Assembly (NCBI RefSeq): GCF_030698175.1
Contig: NZ_JAUYNT010000026.1
Location: 62,001 to 126,000, forward strand
DNA from: Pseudomonas sp.
GTDB taxonomy: Bacteria > Pseudomonadota > Gammaproteobacteria > Pseudomonadales > Pseudomonadaceae
DNA length: 64,000 nt
Direction: 5' to 3'
Shown here piece by piece: positions 26,436 through 35,442 of the stretch. The stretch's first letter is position 1. Each line of letters starts with the position of its first letter. The notes under the pieces are model-generated. The model worked only from the letters and a program-made list of their open reading frames with translations. It was not told the DNA's origin and made no database searches. The translations under genes were made by a program, and so were the position numbers.

Positions 26436-27683
26436 TCAGTCCGCTGCGCGTTGTTGCAACCACGCCAGCATGCCGAGGCCCGCCGCGCGGCCGGAGGCGA
26501 AGCAGGCGCTGAGTAGATAGCCTCCAGTGGGTGCTTCCCAGTCGAGCATCTCGCCGGCGCAGAACACTCCGGGCAATTGGCGCAGCATCAACTCGGCAGT
26601 GAGCGCCTCGAAGGGCACGCCGCCGGCCGTGCTGATCGCCTCGTCCAGCGGGCGGGTTTTGACCAAGGTCAGCGGCAGCGCCTTGATCGCGCCGGCCAGC
26701 AGGCCTAAGTCGGCAAAGCTGGCGGCGTCGGTTAGTTCGCGCAGCAAACCGGCGCGCACGCCCTCCAGCCCGAGCTGGCTGCGCAGGTGATTACTGAGTG
26801 ATTTGCTGCCGCGCGGTTTGCGCAGCAAGGCCTCGATTTGCGCTGAGCTTTTGTGCGGCAGCAGGTCGAGATAAACAGTCGCCGAGCCGTGGCTGTTGAT
26901 TTGCTCCCTGATCTGCGCCGACAGCGCATAGATCAAGCTGCCCTCGACGCCGGTGGTGGTGAGCACAAATTCGCCAAGGCGTGGCGTTTGCTGGTTGATG
27001 GTGATGGCGGTGGATTTGACCGGCGCGCCGGCGAACTTATCGGCAAATAACGAGCTCCAGCCGGCCACGTCGAAGCCACAATTGCTCGGCTGCAGTGGCG
27101 TCAATGCTACGCCGCGTTCGGCCAGCAGCGGCAGCCAGGCACCATCTGAACCCAGCCGCGCCCAGCTGCCGCCGCCGAGTGCCAGCAGCACGGCGTCGGC
27201 ATGCACGGCGCGTTCGCCTTCGGCACCGGCGATGCGCAGGCTGCCATCGCGATTCCAGCCCAGCCAGCGACTGCGGGTGTGCAGGCTGACGCCGTGCTCG
27301 CGCAGGCGCTTGAGCCAGGCACGCAACAAGGGCGCGGCTTTCATGTCGGTGGGGAAGACCCGCCCGGAGCTGCCGACAAAGGTCTGGATGCCCAGGCCAT
27401 GAATCCATTCGCGCAACTGCGTGGCGCCGAACTCGCTCAATAATGCGGTCAGCTCGGGGCGGCGGGCGCCGTAGCGCGACAGAAAAGCGGCCTGAGGCTC
27501 GGCGTGGGTGATATTCATGCCGCCGACCCCGGCCAGCAAAAACTTGCGCCCAACCGAGGGCATGGCATCAAACAACTCGACCTTGACCCCGGCCAGTGCC
27601 AACACCTCGGCCGCCATCAAGCCGGCCGGGCCGCCGCCAATAATGACGACGTGCGAAGTGGGGCGGGGGGCTGAGTCAGTCAT
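26436..27683 (-). CDS. TIGR03862-family flavoprotein (HI0933-like)
   Basis: FAD-dependent oxidoreductase, 415 residues. The FAD-binding GxGxxG is in IIGGGPAGLMAAEVLA (residues ~14-29). The HI0933 family signatures are GVGGMNITHAEP, GGGSWARLGSDG and, near the C-terminus, FCAGEMLDWEAPTGGYLL with the GGY segment. This family is found across proteobacteria and its substrate is unknown, although some relatives are tied to tRNA or quinone chemistry. A 13-G run lies 56 bp upstream of the start. Confidence 0.91.
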   Translation of the reverse strand: MTDSAPRPTSHVVIIGGGPAGLMAAEVLALAGVKVELFDAMPSVGRKFLLAGVGGMNITHAEPQAAFLSRYGARRPELTALLSEFGATQLREWIHGLGIQTFVGSSGRVFPTDMKAAPLLRAWLKRLREHGVSLHTRSRWLGWNRDGSLRIAGAEGERAVHADAVLLALGGGSWARLGSDGAWLPLLAERGVALTPLQPSNCGFDVAGWSSLFADKFAGAPVKSTAITINQQTPRLGEFVLTTTGVEGSLIYALSAQIREQINSHGSATVYLDLLPHKSSAQIEALLRKPRGSKSLSNHLRSQLGLEGVRAGLLRELTDAASFADLGLLAGAIKALPLTLVKTRPLDEAISTAGGVPFEALTAELMLRQLPGVFCAGEMLDWEAPTGGYLLSACFASGRAAGLGMLAWLQQRAAD

Positions 27684-27923
27684 GGTCGGGGCGCTGGCGT
27701 TGGCAGAGACGGCGCATTCTACCCGAGCACCAGCCTGCGGGGGGGGGGGGGATGGCCGGGTGATGGGTATGAGCGCGGGCTCGGTCGCGGTTTAGTGCTA
27801 TTTAGCCAGCTTCATACACAAGAGAGCTGCGCTGTGTTCGGAAACGGACAGAACTCTTGAGCATTTCTCGCCATGATGGTGCCTATAGCCGGCAATAACT
27901 GTTCCATTAATCAAGAGATGCTA
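27684..27923. other. Divergent intergenic region with a 13-G homopolymer
   Basis: 240 bp between the flavoprotein and Crp-type regulator starts. It holds both promoters and a run of 13 guanines (27739-27751). No gene recognised. Confidence 0.6.
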
Positions 27924-28670
27924 ATGCTTAGCTCTAGCGACCCCTGCCAAAACAAACTGCTCGCGGCCTTGCCGGCTGGGGAGCTGCAGCGTTTATTACC
28001 TTTTCTCGAGCTGGTTCCGATGTTATCTGACGCGGTGCTTTACGAGTCGGGTGAGCAGATGCGTCATCTGTATTTCCCCACCGACGCCATAGTGTCGCTG
28101 TTCTACACCATGGAAGATGGTGCTTCGGTGGAAATCGCCGTGGTCGGTAATGAGGGCATTGTTGGTCTGTCGCTGTTTATGGGCGGCGAAACCACGCCCA
28201 GCCGGGCCATGGTGCAAAGTCCGGGCTATGCCTACCGGATGAAGGGGCAACTGCTCAAGGATGAGTTCGAGCGCGCCGGGCCTTTGCAGCAATTGCTCTT
28301 GCGCTATACCCAGGCGTTGCTGACGCAGATGGCCCAGCGGCTGGTGTGCAATCGCCTGCATTCGCTGGACCAGCAGTTTTGTCGCTGGCTGTTGCAATGT
28401 TTCGATCACCTGCCGAGTAACCGGCTGAGAATGACCCAAGAGTTGATCGCCAACGTGCTGGGTGTGCGCCGCGGTGGGGTTTCTGAAGTGGCGAGCAATC
28501 TGCAGCGGGCCGGCTTGATCAGCTATCGCCGCGGCAGCATCACCTTGCTCGACCGGGCAGGCATGGAGGAGCGTGTCTGCGAATGTTATGCGGTGGTCAG
28601 GGATGAGTTCGAACGGCTGTTCCCGACCCAGCTGAGGACGCAAGTAACTACTAGTCTCAGCGAGGCTTAA
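27924..28670 (+). CDS. Crp/Fnr-family transcriptional regulator
   Basis: A 248-residue protein. An N-terminal cyclic-nucleotide-binding-like beta-roll (residues ~15-130; FPTDAIVSLFYTMEDGASVEI, EIAVVGNEGIVGLSLFMGG) is followed by a winged HTH (LRMTQELIANVLGVRRGGVSEV). It has no FNR-type N-terminal cysteine cluster, and residues that bind cAMP in Crp (a GE..R..S phosphate-binding cassette) are not conserved. The ligand is therefore unknown. The start at 27924 has AAGAG 6 nt upstream, better than two earlier Met codons. The stop overlaps the fossil cyclase tail on the other strand. Confidence 0.9.
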   Translation: MLSSSDPCQNKLLAALPAGELQRLLPFLELVPMLSDAVLYESGEQMRHLYFPTDAIVSLFYTMEDGASVEIAVVGNEGIVGLSLFMGGETTPSRAMVQSPGYAYRMKGQLLKDEFERAGPLQQLLLRYTQALLTQMAQRLVCNRLHSLDQQFCRWLLQCFDHLPSNRLRMTQELIANVLGVRRGGVSEVASNLQRAGLISYRRGSITLLDRAGMEERVCECYAVVRDEFERLFPTQLRTQVTTSLSEA

Positions 28671-28728
28671 CCTTCGATGATGGCGCGGTTGCGGCCGGCA
28701 TCCTTAGCTTGATAGAGGCACTGCTTGA
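28667..28728 (-). pseudogene. 3' fragment of a second diguanylate cyclase
   Basis: On the minus strand the frame ends YQAKDAGRNRAIIEG-stop, a near-duplicate of the end of the full cyclase gene that follows it at 28746 (LYQAKDAGRNRAVID). It is only about 20 codons long and has no start, so it is the tail of a lost paralogue. Its stop codon overlaps the Crp-type gene's stop codon on the opposite strand. Confidence 0.75.
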
Positions 28729-28745
28729 TGACGCGATGCGGGTCG

Positions 28746-29765
28746 TTAGTGGGCTGCTGTGGTGGCGTCGATCACGGCGCGATTGCGGCCGGCATCCTTG
28801 GCTTGATAGAGGCACAGATCGGCGCGTTGCAGGGTACTTTCCCAGTGCTCGCCGCGTTGCAAGACGGCGCCGCCGCTGGACATAGTCACCGGTCCGCCAG
28901 GGCCTTTCAGCTGCTCGGCGACCCGGGCCTGCAGGTGCTCGGCGGCGATGCGCAAGCTGGCCAAATCGGTATTGGGCAACAACAGCAAAAACTCCTCGCC
29001 GCCGAAGCGAAACAAGCGATCTTCTTTGCGTGAGCAGCGCTTGATTAGCTCGACAAAGTCCATCAGCACCTGGTCGCCGGCCAAGTGGCCGTGACTGTCG
29101 TTAATCTGTTTGAAGTGATCCAGGTCCATCACCAGTACGGCATAGTGGTCGCCGTGGCGGCGCTGCACCGAGGCGGCGATTTTTAGCTCTTCATTCATGG
29201 CCCGGCGGTTGCGCGCGCCCGTCAGCGGGTCGAGCACCGACAATAGCTGCAACTGGTCGCGCTGGTTATGGGTGCGATAGGCGAAGATAAAGCTCATAAA
29301 GCTGGCCATCAGGCTGGTGACCAGAAATGACACCATCTGATAGTGGCTTTCGAACACCGTGCCGGGCACGCTCAAGGCGTAGCCCACCAAGGTGCTCAGC
29401 ACCAGCAGCATGGCCAGCAGCGCCTTGCTCGGTGAGACCATAAAGAAGTTGAACAGAATCAGCGGGTAGATCCAGAACAGCCCATTGATCCCCAGCTTGA
29501 TGGCGATCAGGGTCGAGGCCGCCGAGAAAATAACCGCCACCGCGATGCCCGGTTTGACCGTGTCGCCGCTGCGCCAGGCATAAAGCACCGCGGCAATGGT
29601 CGAGCAGACGATGATGACGTCGGCCACCCCCACCACATAATTGCCTTCCAGCAGTCGGTAGACCGCATAGGGTGAAATGCCGAAGACGCCGAGCGCGCCC
29701 ATCAGGGTCAGGATGGACAACTGGAAATCGGTGCGCAGACGCCTAAGCAGTCGCGAATTTCGCAT
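28746..29765 (-). CDS. Diguanylate cyclase (membrane, GGEEF)
   Basis: Synthesises c-di-GMP from two GTP. 339 residues: about six membrane helices (residues ~17-180) form an N-terminal sensor; a cytoplasmic GGDEF domain follows (~185-335). The active site is FRFGGEEF, preceded five residues upstream by the inhibitory-site motif RKED (RxxD), so product feedback is likely. Substrate motif DLDHFKQINDSHGHLAGD. The ATG at 29765 is chosen. No partner phosphodiesterase is next to it. Confidence 0.93.
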   Translation of the reverse strand: MRNSRLLRRLRTDFQLSILTLMGALGVFGISPYAVYRLLEGNYVVGVADVIIVCSTIAAVLYAWRSGDTVKPGIAVAVIFSAASTLIAIKLGINGLFWIYPLILFNFFMVSPSKALLAMLLVLSTLVGYALSVPGTVFESHYQMVSFLVTSLMASFMSFIFAYRTHNQRDQLQLLSVLDPLTGARNRRAMNEELKIAASVQRRHGDHYAVLVMDLDHFKQINDSHGHLAGDQVLMDFVELIKRCSRKEDRLFRFGGEEFLLLLPNTDLASLRIAAEHLQARVAEQLKGPGGPVTMSSGGAVLQRGEHWESTLQRADLCLYQAKDAGRNRAVIDATTAAH

Positions 29766-30200
29766 AGTTATTAGCGCTTCTTATGATTGTTATGGCCTGC
29801 TAAGCATGCAGAGCATAGCCCCGCGCTGGCAAGCATAAAGCTTGAGTGAACTGTCAGCTAATCCGCCGGTGGAGTGGCGCATTGAGACTTTGCCGATATT
29901 TTTGCCGCAGTCGCTGCGTTTATAATGACCGGCTGACACCTTTGACATGGGCTCAAGCGGCTCCCTTGGGTGTTATTCTGCGCTGCGCGCGGGTTGCGTG
30001 GCCAAGTGCTGGTTTGTCAGCCCGCCCCACCAGACTGTGTGAAAACTACTGCGCTCGGCTATGCGGCGTTAAAAACAGGCTCAAAATGCTCATTTACAAC
30101 TCGTAAACTGCGCTTTTTCGCCTGTTTTTGCCTTGCCTAACCTTCACTCGCTACGTTTTCACGCAGCCTGTAATTTCCCCATCATCATTTGAGTTTTGTT
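29766..30200. other. Long leader region with a consensus TATAAT and the MITE-like repeat
   Basis: 435 bp between the diguanylate cyclase and DUF945 genes. TATAAT occurs at 29921-29926 but no matching -35 was found at 16-18 bp; a distant TTGACA at 29942 is downstream of it. The right part is the repeat at 30032-30171. A leader or small RNA between 29927 and 30031 is possible; nothing decides it. Confidence 0.35.
30032..30171. repeat. MITE-like intergenic repeat, full copy 2
   Basis: 140 bp with inverted termini GACTGTGTGAAAAC and GGCTGCGTGAAAAC (as reverse complement) and a core almost identical to copy 1. It ends 29 bp before the DUF945 start codon. Its left end is the same as the fragment cut by the prophage at 56166. 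Confidence 0.88.
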
Positions 30201-31775
30201 ATGAAAAAATCAGTAGGGATTGCTGTTGGCTTAGCTGTGGTTGCCGGCGTTGCCAGTACCGCAGGCGCTTGGTACACCGGTCAGCAACTGGAGTCGAGCT
30301 TGACCAGTTCCATTGCCCAGGCCAACCAGGAGCTTAAAAACCTGACGCCGGGCCTGGGTCTGGATGTCACGGTTGAGCTGGTATCGCTGGAGCGCGGCTT
30401 GTTAAGCAGTACCGCCCACTACCGGGTTAAAGCCAAGGGCGATCTGACCACCACCGGCGATGAAAGCAAAGCCATCGATGATGAGCTGTTGTTTGTTGAT
30501 CGCATCGAGCACGGGCCTTTCCCGCTGTCGCGGCTGATGGGCTTGAAGCTAATGCCGGTGCTGGTCAAAAACAACTTTGAACTGGAAAACAGCCCGCTGG
30601 TGGCCAAGTGGTTCACTGCCAGCAAAGGCCTCTCGCCATTCACTGGCCACTCCAGCATTGGCTATACCGGCAACGTGAACAGCAGCCTGAAGCTGCAACC
30701 GCTGGAATTCAGTGAAGATGGCATGAGCCTGAAGTTCTCTGGCCTGAACATCAATGCGCTGGTATCTGATGGACAAAAAAACTTCAAAGTTGACGGCGAT
30801 ATGGACAGCCTGGCGCTGGTCGGCCCCGACAATACCCGCATCGAGCTGCAAGGCTTGAGCCTGCGCAATGATTCGAACATGGGCGCGTCCGGCCTGTACC
30901 TGGGTACCAGCGAAAGCAAGCTGAAGCAGGTACAGGTGCTGATCGCCGAGCAACCGCCACTGTTGATCAATGACATGTTGCAAACCGGCAAACTCGACGA
31001 AGACAAAACCGGCGTGTTCGGCAGCTTCACCTACGGCATTGGCATGGTTAACTTTGCCGGTAAAGACCTCGGCGCCCTGGACTTGGCCGGTAGCGTGAAA
31101 AATCTCGATACCTTGGCGATCAAAGATCTGTCCGAGATGTACAAGCAGCTCATCAGTAACCTGGACGCCAGCCACTACGACGCCAGCAACCCGGACTTCA
31201 ACCTGAGTGCCGAGCAGAAAACCAAACTGGAAGCGGATATCGGCCAATTGCTGGCCGCCAAGCCAGTGCTGGCGCTGGACAAGTTCGCGTTCAAAACCGC
31301 CAATGGTCAAAGCAGCTTTAACCTCAGCGTCGGTCTGAACAAGCCAAGCTCCTTCGACTTGCCACCTGATGCCCTGGCGATGCAAAGCATTGCCAGTCTG
31401 GATGCGCGGTTGCAGGTGTCCAAGCCGATGATCAAGGACGTGGTCCTCAGCCAAGCGGCCCTCGATCCAAGCGCCGACCCAGAAGCCGCCAAGCAGCAAG
31501 CCGAACAAATGTCGGAGATGGCCGGGATGATGGCCGTGGGTACGCAGATGGCGGTGGTGGACGGTGACAATATCGTTGCCAGCCTTAAATACGCCGACGG
31601 CCAAGTCGACCTCAACGGGCGCAAAATGCCGCTCGAAGAGTTTATGGCCATGAGCATGGGCATGGCCGGTGGTATGGGTGGCGGCATGCCGCAAGCCAGC
31701 GACGATGATGCCGGCGTGCAAGATTACGCCGACGACTCGGCTGCCGCCGGTGAAGGCGAGATCCCCGCCGAATAA
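30201..31775 (+). CDS. DUF945 (YdgA-like) protein
   Basis: A 524-residue protein of the YdgA/DUF945 family. It has a single N-terminal signal-anchor (KKSVGIAVGLAVVAGVASTAGAWYTG is the start; helix ~residues 4-22), then a long periplasmic beta-rich region with family repeats of GLSLRNDSNM.../ LDxLAIKDL type. C-terminal end acidic and Met/Gly-rich (MGMAGGMGGGM, DDDAGVQDYADD). Function unknown; relatives are dispensable periplasmic proteins linked to cell shape or motility in isolated reports. The start ATG at 30201 was preferred over an upstream alternative because it opens the signal segment. Confidence 0.88.
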   Translation: MKKSVGIAVGLAVVAGVASTAGAWYTGQQLESSLTSSIAQANQELKNLTPGLGLDVTVELVSLERGLLSSTAHYRVKAKGDLTTTGDESKAIDDELLFVDRIEHGPFPLSRLMGLKLMPVLVKNNFELENSPLVAKWFTASKGLSPFTGHSSIGYTGNVNSSLKLQPLEFSEDGMSLKFSGLNINALVSDGQKNFKVDGDMDSLALVGPDNTRIELQGLSLRNDSNMGASGLYLGTSESKLKQVQVLIAEQPPLLINDMLQTGKLDEDKTGVFGSFTYGIGMVNFAGKDLGALDLAGSVKNLDTLAIKDLSEMYKQLISNLDASHYDASNPDFNLSAEQKTKLEADIGQLLAAKPVLALDKFAFKTANGQSSFNLSVGLNKPSSFDLPPDALAMQSIASLDARLQVSKPMIKDVVLSQAALDPSADPEAAKQQAEQMSEMAGMMAVGTQMAVVDGDNIVASLKYADGQVDLNGRKMPLEEFMAMSMGMAGGMGGGMPQASDDDAGVQDYADDSAAAGEGEIPAE

Positions 31776-31807
31776 AACCAATGGTTTAACGGTTGCCAGT
31801 AGCAACG

Positions 31808-31842
31808 ACGGCCCAGCGTGGATTCATCTCCCGCTGGGCCGT
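31808..31842 (+). terminator. Terminator hairpin after the DUF945 gene
   Basis: Arms ACGGCCCAGCG (31808-31818) and CGCTGGGCCGT (31832-31842) form an 11-bp stem followed by a short T-rich stretch. It sits between the convergent DUF945 and GGDEF-EAL genes and could serve both. Confidence 0.65.
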
Positions 31843-31891
31843 TGGCGTTTAAGCGGGCGTGACCAACGCCAGCCGCACCGCCCGCAACCGC

Positions 31892-34800
31892 TCAAACCTT
31901 GGCGCGCGCAAACTGCTCGAACTGCTCGGCGGACAGGGGCTTGCAATAGTAGTAGCCCTGCACTTCATCGCACGCCTGCTCGCGCAGGAACGCCAGTTGT
32001 CCGGCCGTTTCCACGCCCTCGGCGATGGTTTGCAGGCCCAGGCTCTTGGCCAGGTTGATGATGGCGCAGACGATGGCCCGGTCTTCCGCATCGGTGCTGA
32101 TGTCGCGCACAAAAGACTGATCGATCTTGAGTTTGTACACCTTGAACTTCTTCAGCAGGCTGAGGGAGGAATAGCCGGTGCCGAAATCATCGATCGACAT
32201 GCGCACGCCGCGCCCGTGCAGCTGGTTCATCACGGCGATGGCGCCTTGCGGGTCGTACATGGCGACGCCCTCGGTGAGTTCCAGTTCCAGGTATTCCGGC
32301 GGCAAATCTTCTTCCTCGAGGATGCGACTGACCAGATTGGGCAGGTCGGGATGGCGGAACTGCACGGCCGAGAGGTTGACCGCCATGATCAGTGGCGCCA
32401 GACCCGCCTGCTGCCAGGCTTTGGCCTGACGCACCGCCTGGCGCAACACCCACTCGCCGATGGGCAGAATCAGCCCGCTGTCTTCGGCCGTGGGGATGAA
32501 TTCGGCGGGCGATACCGCGCCCAGCTCGGGATGGGTCCAACGCAGCAAGGCTTCGGCGCCGACGATGCGGCCATCGGCGATGGCCAACTGTGGTTGGTAG
32601 TGCACCTGCAGCTGATCGCGCTCCAAGGCCTGGCGCAACGCATTGGCCAGTTGTAAATGGCGCGTCGAATGCACCTGCATCTGCGCGGTAAAGAAGCGGT
32701 AGCCGTGCCGGCCGGCTTGCTTGGCGTGATACATGGCGGCATCGGCATTTTTCGACAGGGTTTCCAGGTCGGTGCCGTCAGTTGGGTACAGGGCGATGCC
32801 GATCGAGGCGCTGACGTTCAGATCATGCTGCTCTATCTGGCAGGGGGCCGCGATGACCGCCAACAGCTTCTGCGCGACATGGGCGGCGCCGTCGGCATCC
32901 ATGCCATTCAACAGCAAGATGAACTCATCACCGCCCAGGCGCGATACCGTGTCTTCCTTGCGCAAGGCCGCGCGCAGCCGTTGCGCCAGCTCAATCAGCA
33001 AGGCATCGCCAATGCTGTGACCGAGGGTGTCGTTGATGTCCTTGAAGTGGTCGATGTCGAGGAACATCAAAGCCACCGGCCCTTGGCTGAGCTGCGCCAG
33101 CGCGATAGCCGAGGTGGCCCGTTCATCCAGGTGGACGCGGTTAGGCAGCCCGGTGAGGGCATCGAAATGCGCCAGGTGTTGAATGCGTAACTCGGCCTGC
33201 TTGCGCACCGTGATGTCGCGGGTGACGGCCAACAACATCGAGATCTTGCCGCGCCCATCGGGCAGGGGCGCGGCATGGGTTTCCAGCCAGCGCCGGGTGC
33301 CCCTGAGGCCCTGGACCTGGAACTCCAGGGTGCCACTTGCACCGCTGAGTACGCGTGCATGCAGGGCGTTAAAGGCCTCGCGATAGTCGGCCACAATAAG
33401 GTCGAGCAGATCGAGCTGTTGCAACTGCTCGAGAGAATCGGCTTCCAGCATGCCCAGCCCCGCCGCGTTCATCTCCAGCAGTTCGCCCTTGTGGTTAATG
33501 ATCTTGATGCATTCCGGATCGGTCTCGATCACGGTGCGCAAGCGCTGCTCGCTCTCGCGCAAGGCTGCCTCCGCCCGCCGGCGCTGTGCCTCATGCTCGA
33601 AGCCGTGCAGGGCGTAGTCGATGTCCGTGGCCATTTCCAGCAGCAGGCTGCGCGCGCCCTCGTCGAAGGCGTTGACCGGCGCGGCATACAGGGCCAAAAC
33701 CCCGTAGACCTCGCCGTTCTTATGCAGCGGCAGCGCGGCGCAAGCGCCCCAGCCGAACTGCACCGCGCAGGCGCTCCAAGCGCTGCTGGTGGGGTCATGC
33801 TGGAAATCCTGGCACCAGACCGGTCGGTTCTCGCGCAGCGCCGTGGCGCTCGGGCCGCGTCCGTAAGGGCCGTCGACGGCCAGCGAGATCTGCAATCCTT
33901 GCAGATGCTCTATGCCGCTGCCAAAGGCGGCCAGCGGTGTGATCTGTTGGCGCTGCGCGTCCAGCCCGCCGATCCAGGCCATCTTCGCCGCGCCGAAGTC
34001 GACCACCACGCGGCAGACTTGCGCCAACAGTTGCGCCTCGTCGGTGCTGCGCACGATGGCCTGATTGCATTGGCTCAAGGCGGCATACAGCTCGGTCAGG
34101 CGCTGGTTTCTTGCTTCGCTGTCCTGGTGTTGCGCGTCAATCTCGGCCAGCTTGCCCTGGGTGGCGGCCAGCCAGCCCAGTACGCTATCGTCCCGGCCCG
34201 TGGCGAGCGTCATCGCGCTGGAAAAATCCCCGCTGCCGAGGCGCACGATACGCCTGTGCAGCTCATCCACCGAACCACCCAGAATCCCATGCAGGTTATG
34301 CCGCGCTGCCCAGAGCAGGCCGATCAGGAGTGCGCCAAACAGCGCGAACACCAGGCGCATGCGGGCGGCCTCGGTTTGCGCCACCTGCACCGCCGCCAGG
34401 GTGCGTTGGTCGACCATCTGCTGGAACTGCTTGATCGGCCGCATGATGGCGGCTTTGGCGTGCTGGAAGGTCGTGTCATGCAGCATGCCGATGGCTGTCG
34501 CGCGGTTGGCCGCGGTCGGCGGATTACTGGCGTCGAGCAACGCCATGGCGGCGAATTCGGTGCGCGTGAGTGCGTCCGAGTCCGCCTTGGCCGTCGTCAG
34601 CAGGGCGAGTTCTGCGGGCGTCAAACCGGCTTGGCGCAGCAACTCCAGCAAGGCGACCGCCTCTCCCCGGGGACTCGCACCTGGCGCGTTGCCCGGCAGC
34701 AGTTCCCAGTGCTGGTAGTCGAGCGGACGCGCCTGCTTGCCCTCGCGGATGTCGAGGATTGCCTGAAAATGCTGCTTGTAGGCCGGCTCGCCAGTCACCA

Positions 34801-35020
34801 CGTAGGTGCGCGCCATGCGGGTCAGGTCATCGGATGACTGGCGCAATTCGTCCGCCAGCAGCAACGACTGCAGGCGCGCCTCATTGGCGCGCTGGATGTG
34901 CTGCTCGGCGCGTACATACACCACAAAGCTGGCGACTATGACGACGAACATGCCCAGCGCCAACCAGAGGTGGCGCGTGAACCAGGCTAAGTTGCTCTTC
35001 GACGTGGTCATGGCGTCCAT
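31892..35020 (-). CDS. Membrane GGDEF-EAL protein with GAF and PAS domains
   Basis: A large c-di-GMP protein (1042 residues if started at 35020). Two N-terminal membrane helices (residues ~13-35 and ~230-250) enclose a periplasmic segment with DxxxL-type helices. The middle holds a GAF domain (~320-500; PLHKNGEVYGVLALYAAP) and a PAS/PAC (~515-630). The GGDEF domain (~645-800) has SRLGGDEF intact, preceded by the I-site RKED. The EAL domain (~820-1030) has EALLRW, NLSAVQFRHP and DFGTGYSS. Either or both catalytic activities may be real. The ATG at 35020 versus 35011 is not settled: GGAG is only 3 nt from the first and 12 nt from the second. Confidence 0.9.
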   Translation of the reverse strand: MDAMTTSKSNLAWFTRHLWLALGMFVVIVASFVVYVRAEQHIQRANEARLQSLLLADELRQSSDDLTRMARTYVVTGEPAYKQHFQAILDIREGKQARPLDYQHWELLPGNAPGASPRGEAVALLELLRQAGLTPAELALLTTAKADSDALTRTEFAAMALLDASNPPTAANRATAIGMLHDTTFQHAKAAIMRPIKQFQQMVDQRTLAAVQVAQTEAARMRLVFALFGALLIGLLWAARHNLHGILGGSVDELHRRIVRLGSGDFSSAMTLATGRDDSVLGWLAATQGKLAEIDAQHQDSEARNQRLTELYAALSQCNQAIVRSTDEAQLLAQVCRVVVDFGAAKMAWIGGLDAQRQQITPLAAFGSGIEHLQGLQISLAVDGPYGRGPSATALRENRPVWCQDFQHDPTSSAWSACAVQFGWGACAALPLHKNGEVYGVLALYAAPVNAFDEGARSLLLEMATDIDYALHGFEHEAQRRRAEAALRESEQRLRTVIETDPECIKIINHKGELLEMNAAGLGMLEADSLEQLQQLDLLDLIVADYREAFNALHARVLSGASGTLEFQVQGLRGTRRWLETHAAPLPDGRGKISMLLAVTRDITVRKQAELRIQHLAHFDALTGLPNRVHLDERATSAIALAQLSQGPVALMFLDIDHFKDINDTLGHSIGDALLIELAQRLRAALRKEDTVSRLGGDEFILLLNGMDADGAAHVAQKLLAVIAAPCQIEQHDLNVSASIGIALYPTDGTDLETLSKNADAAMYHAKQAGRHGYRFFTAQMQVHSTRHLQLANALRQALERDQLQVHYQPQLAIADGRIVGAEALLRWTHPELGAVSPAEFIPTAEDSGLILPIGEWVLRQAVRQAKAWQQAGLAPLIMAVNLSAVQFRHPDLPNLVSRILEEEDLPPEYLELELTEGVAMYDPQGAIAVMNQLHGRGVRMSIDDFGTGYSSLSLLKKFKVYKLKIDQSFVRDISTDAEDRAIVCAIINLAKSLGLQTIAEGVETAGQLAFLREQACDEVQGYYYCKPLSAEQFEQFARAKV

Positions 35021-35442
35021 TGACTCCGAGTGCTGTGTCGAGCGGGATGAAACGTCAAACGCGGTGCAGAAATTATCTTGGTTAAATGCAGTTTCGCGAC
35101 GCCACCTGGGGGCAGTCGCGCTTGACCTGCGGGCGAGGTAACCGACGTGGAAGCCGCCGGCTAACTGCCGATGCACCCGTTAGGGCAGTCTAGCCGTCAG
35201 CCGGTCAGAGCGCCCGCAGGCCGTCAGAAACTGGCTGGCAGCTTGGTGTGGGCGTGGCCTTGGCAACGCCGGTAGGCGCAAGCCACGCCAGAAATTTCGC
35301 GACCAAGGCGCCCCTACGGGGCTGCGCCATCAGCCTTGTGCCGCGCCTGGAGCCGCAACGATTAGCGCCATGGGCTTACAATAGCGCGCATGGTTTGCCG
35401 GCAGTCGGCAGGCCGCTATTTACCCGCGAGCGAGTAGTGTTT
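35021..35442. other. Intergenic region, no gene recognised
   Basis: About 420 bp between the divergent GGDEF-EAL and acetyltransferase starts. It contains a short G/C-rich hairpin near 35310 (GGCGCCCC/GGGGCTGCGCC, imperfect) but no convincing gene or repeat. It presumably holds both promoters. Confidence 0.5.

Noticed and set aside
29921..29979. TATAAT and TTGACA upstream of DUF945 as a promoter pair
   Set aside because: They are in the wrong order, and the TTGACA to next TATTCT spacing is 26 bp.
30549..31805. Open frame of ~418 codons on the minus strand
   Set aside because: It is antisense to the DUF945 gene, has no ribosome-binding site, no domain, and covers the terminator.
33275..34837. 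Open frame of ~520 codons on the plus strand
   Set aside because: Antisense to the GGDEF-EAL gene, whose domains leave no doubt about the coding strand.
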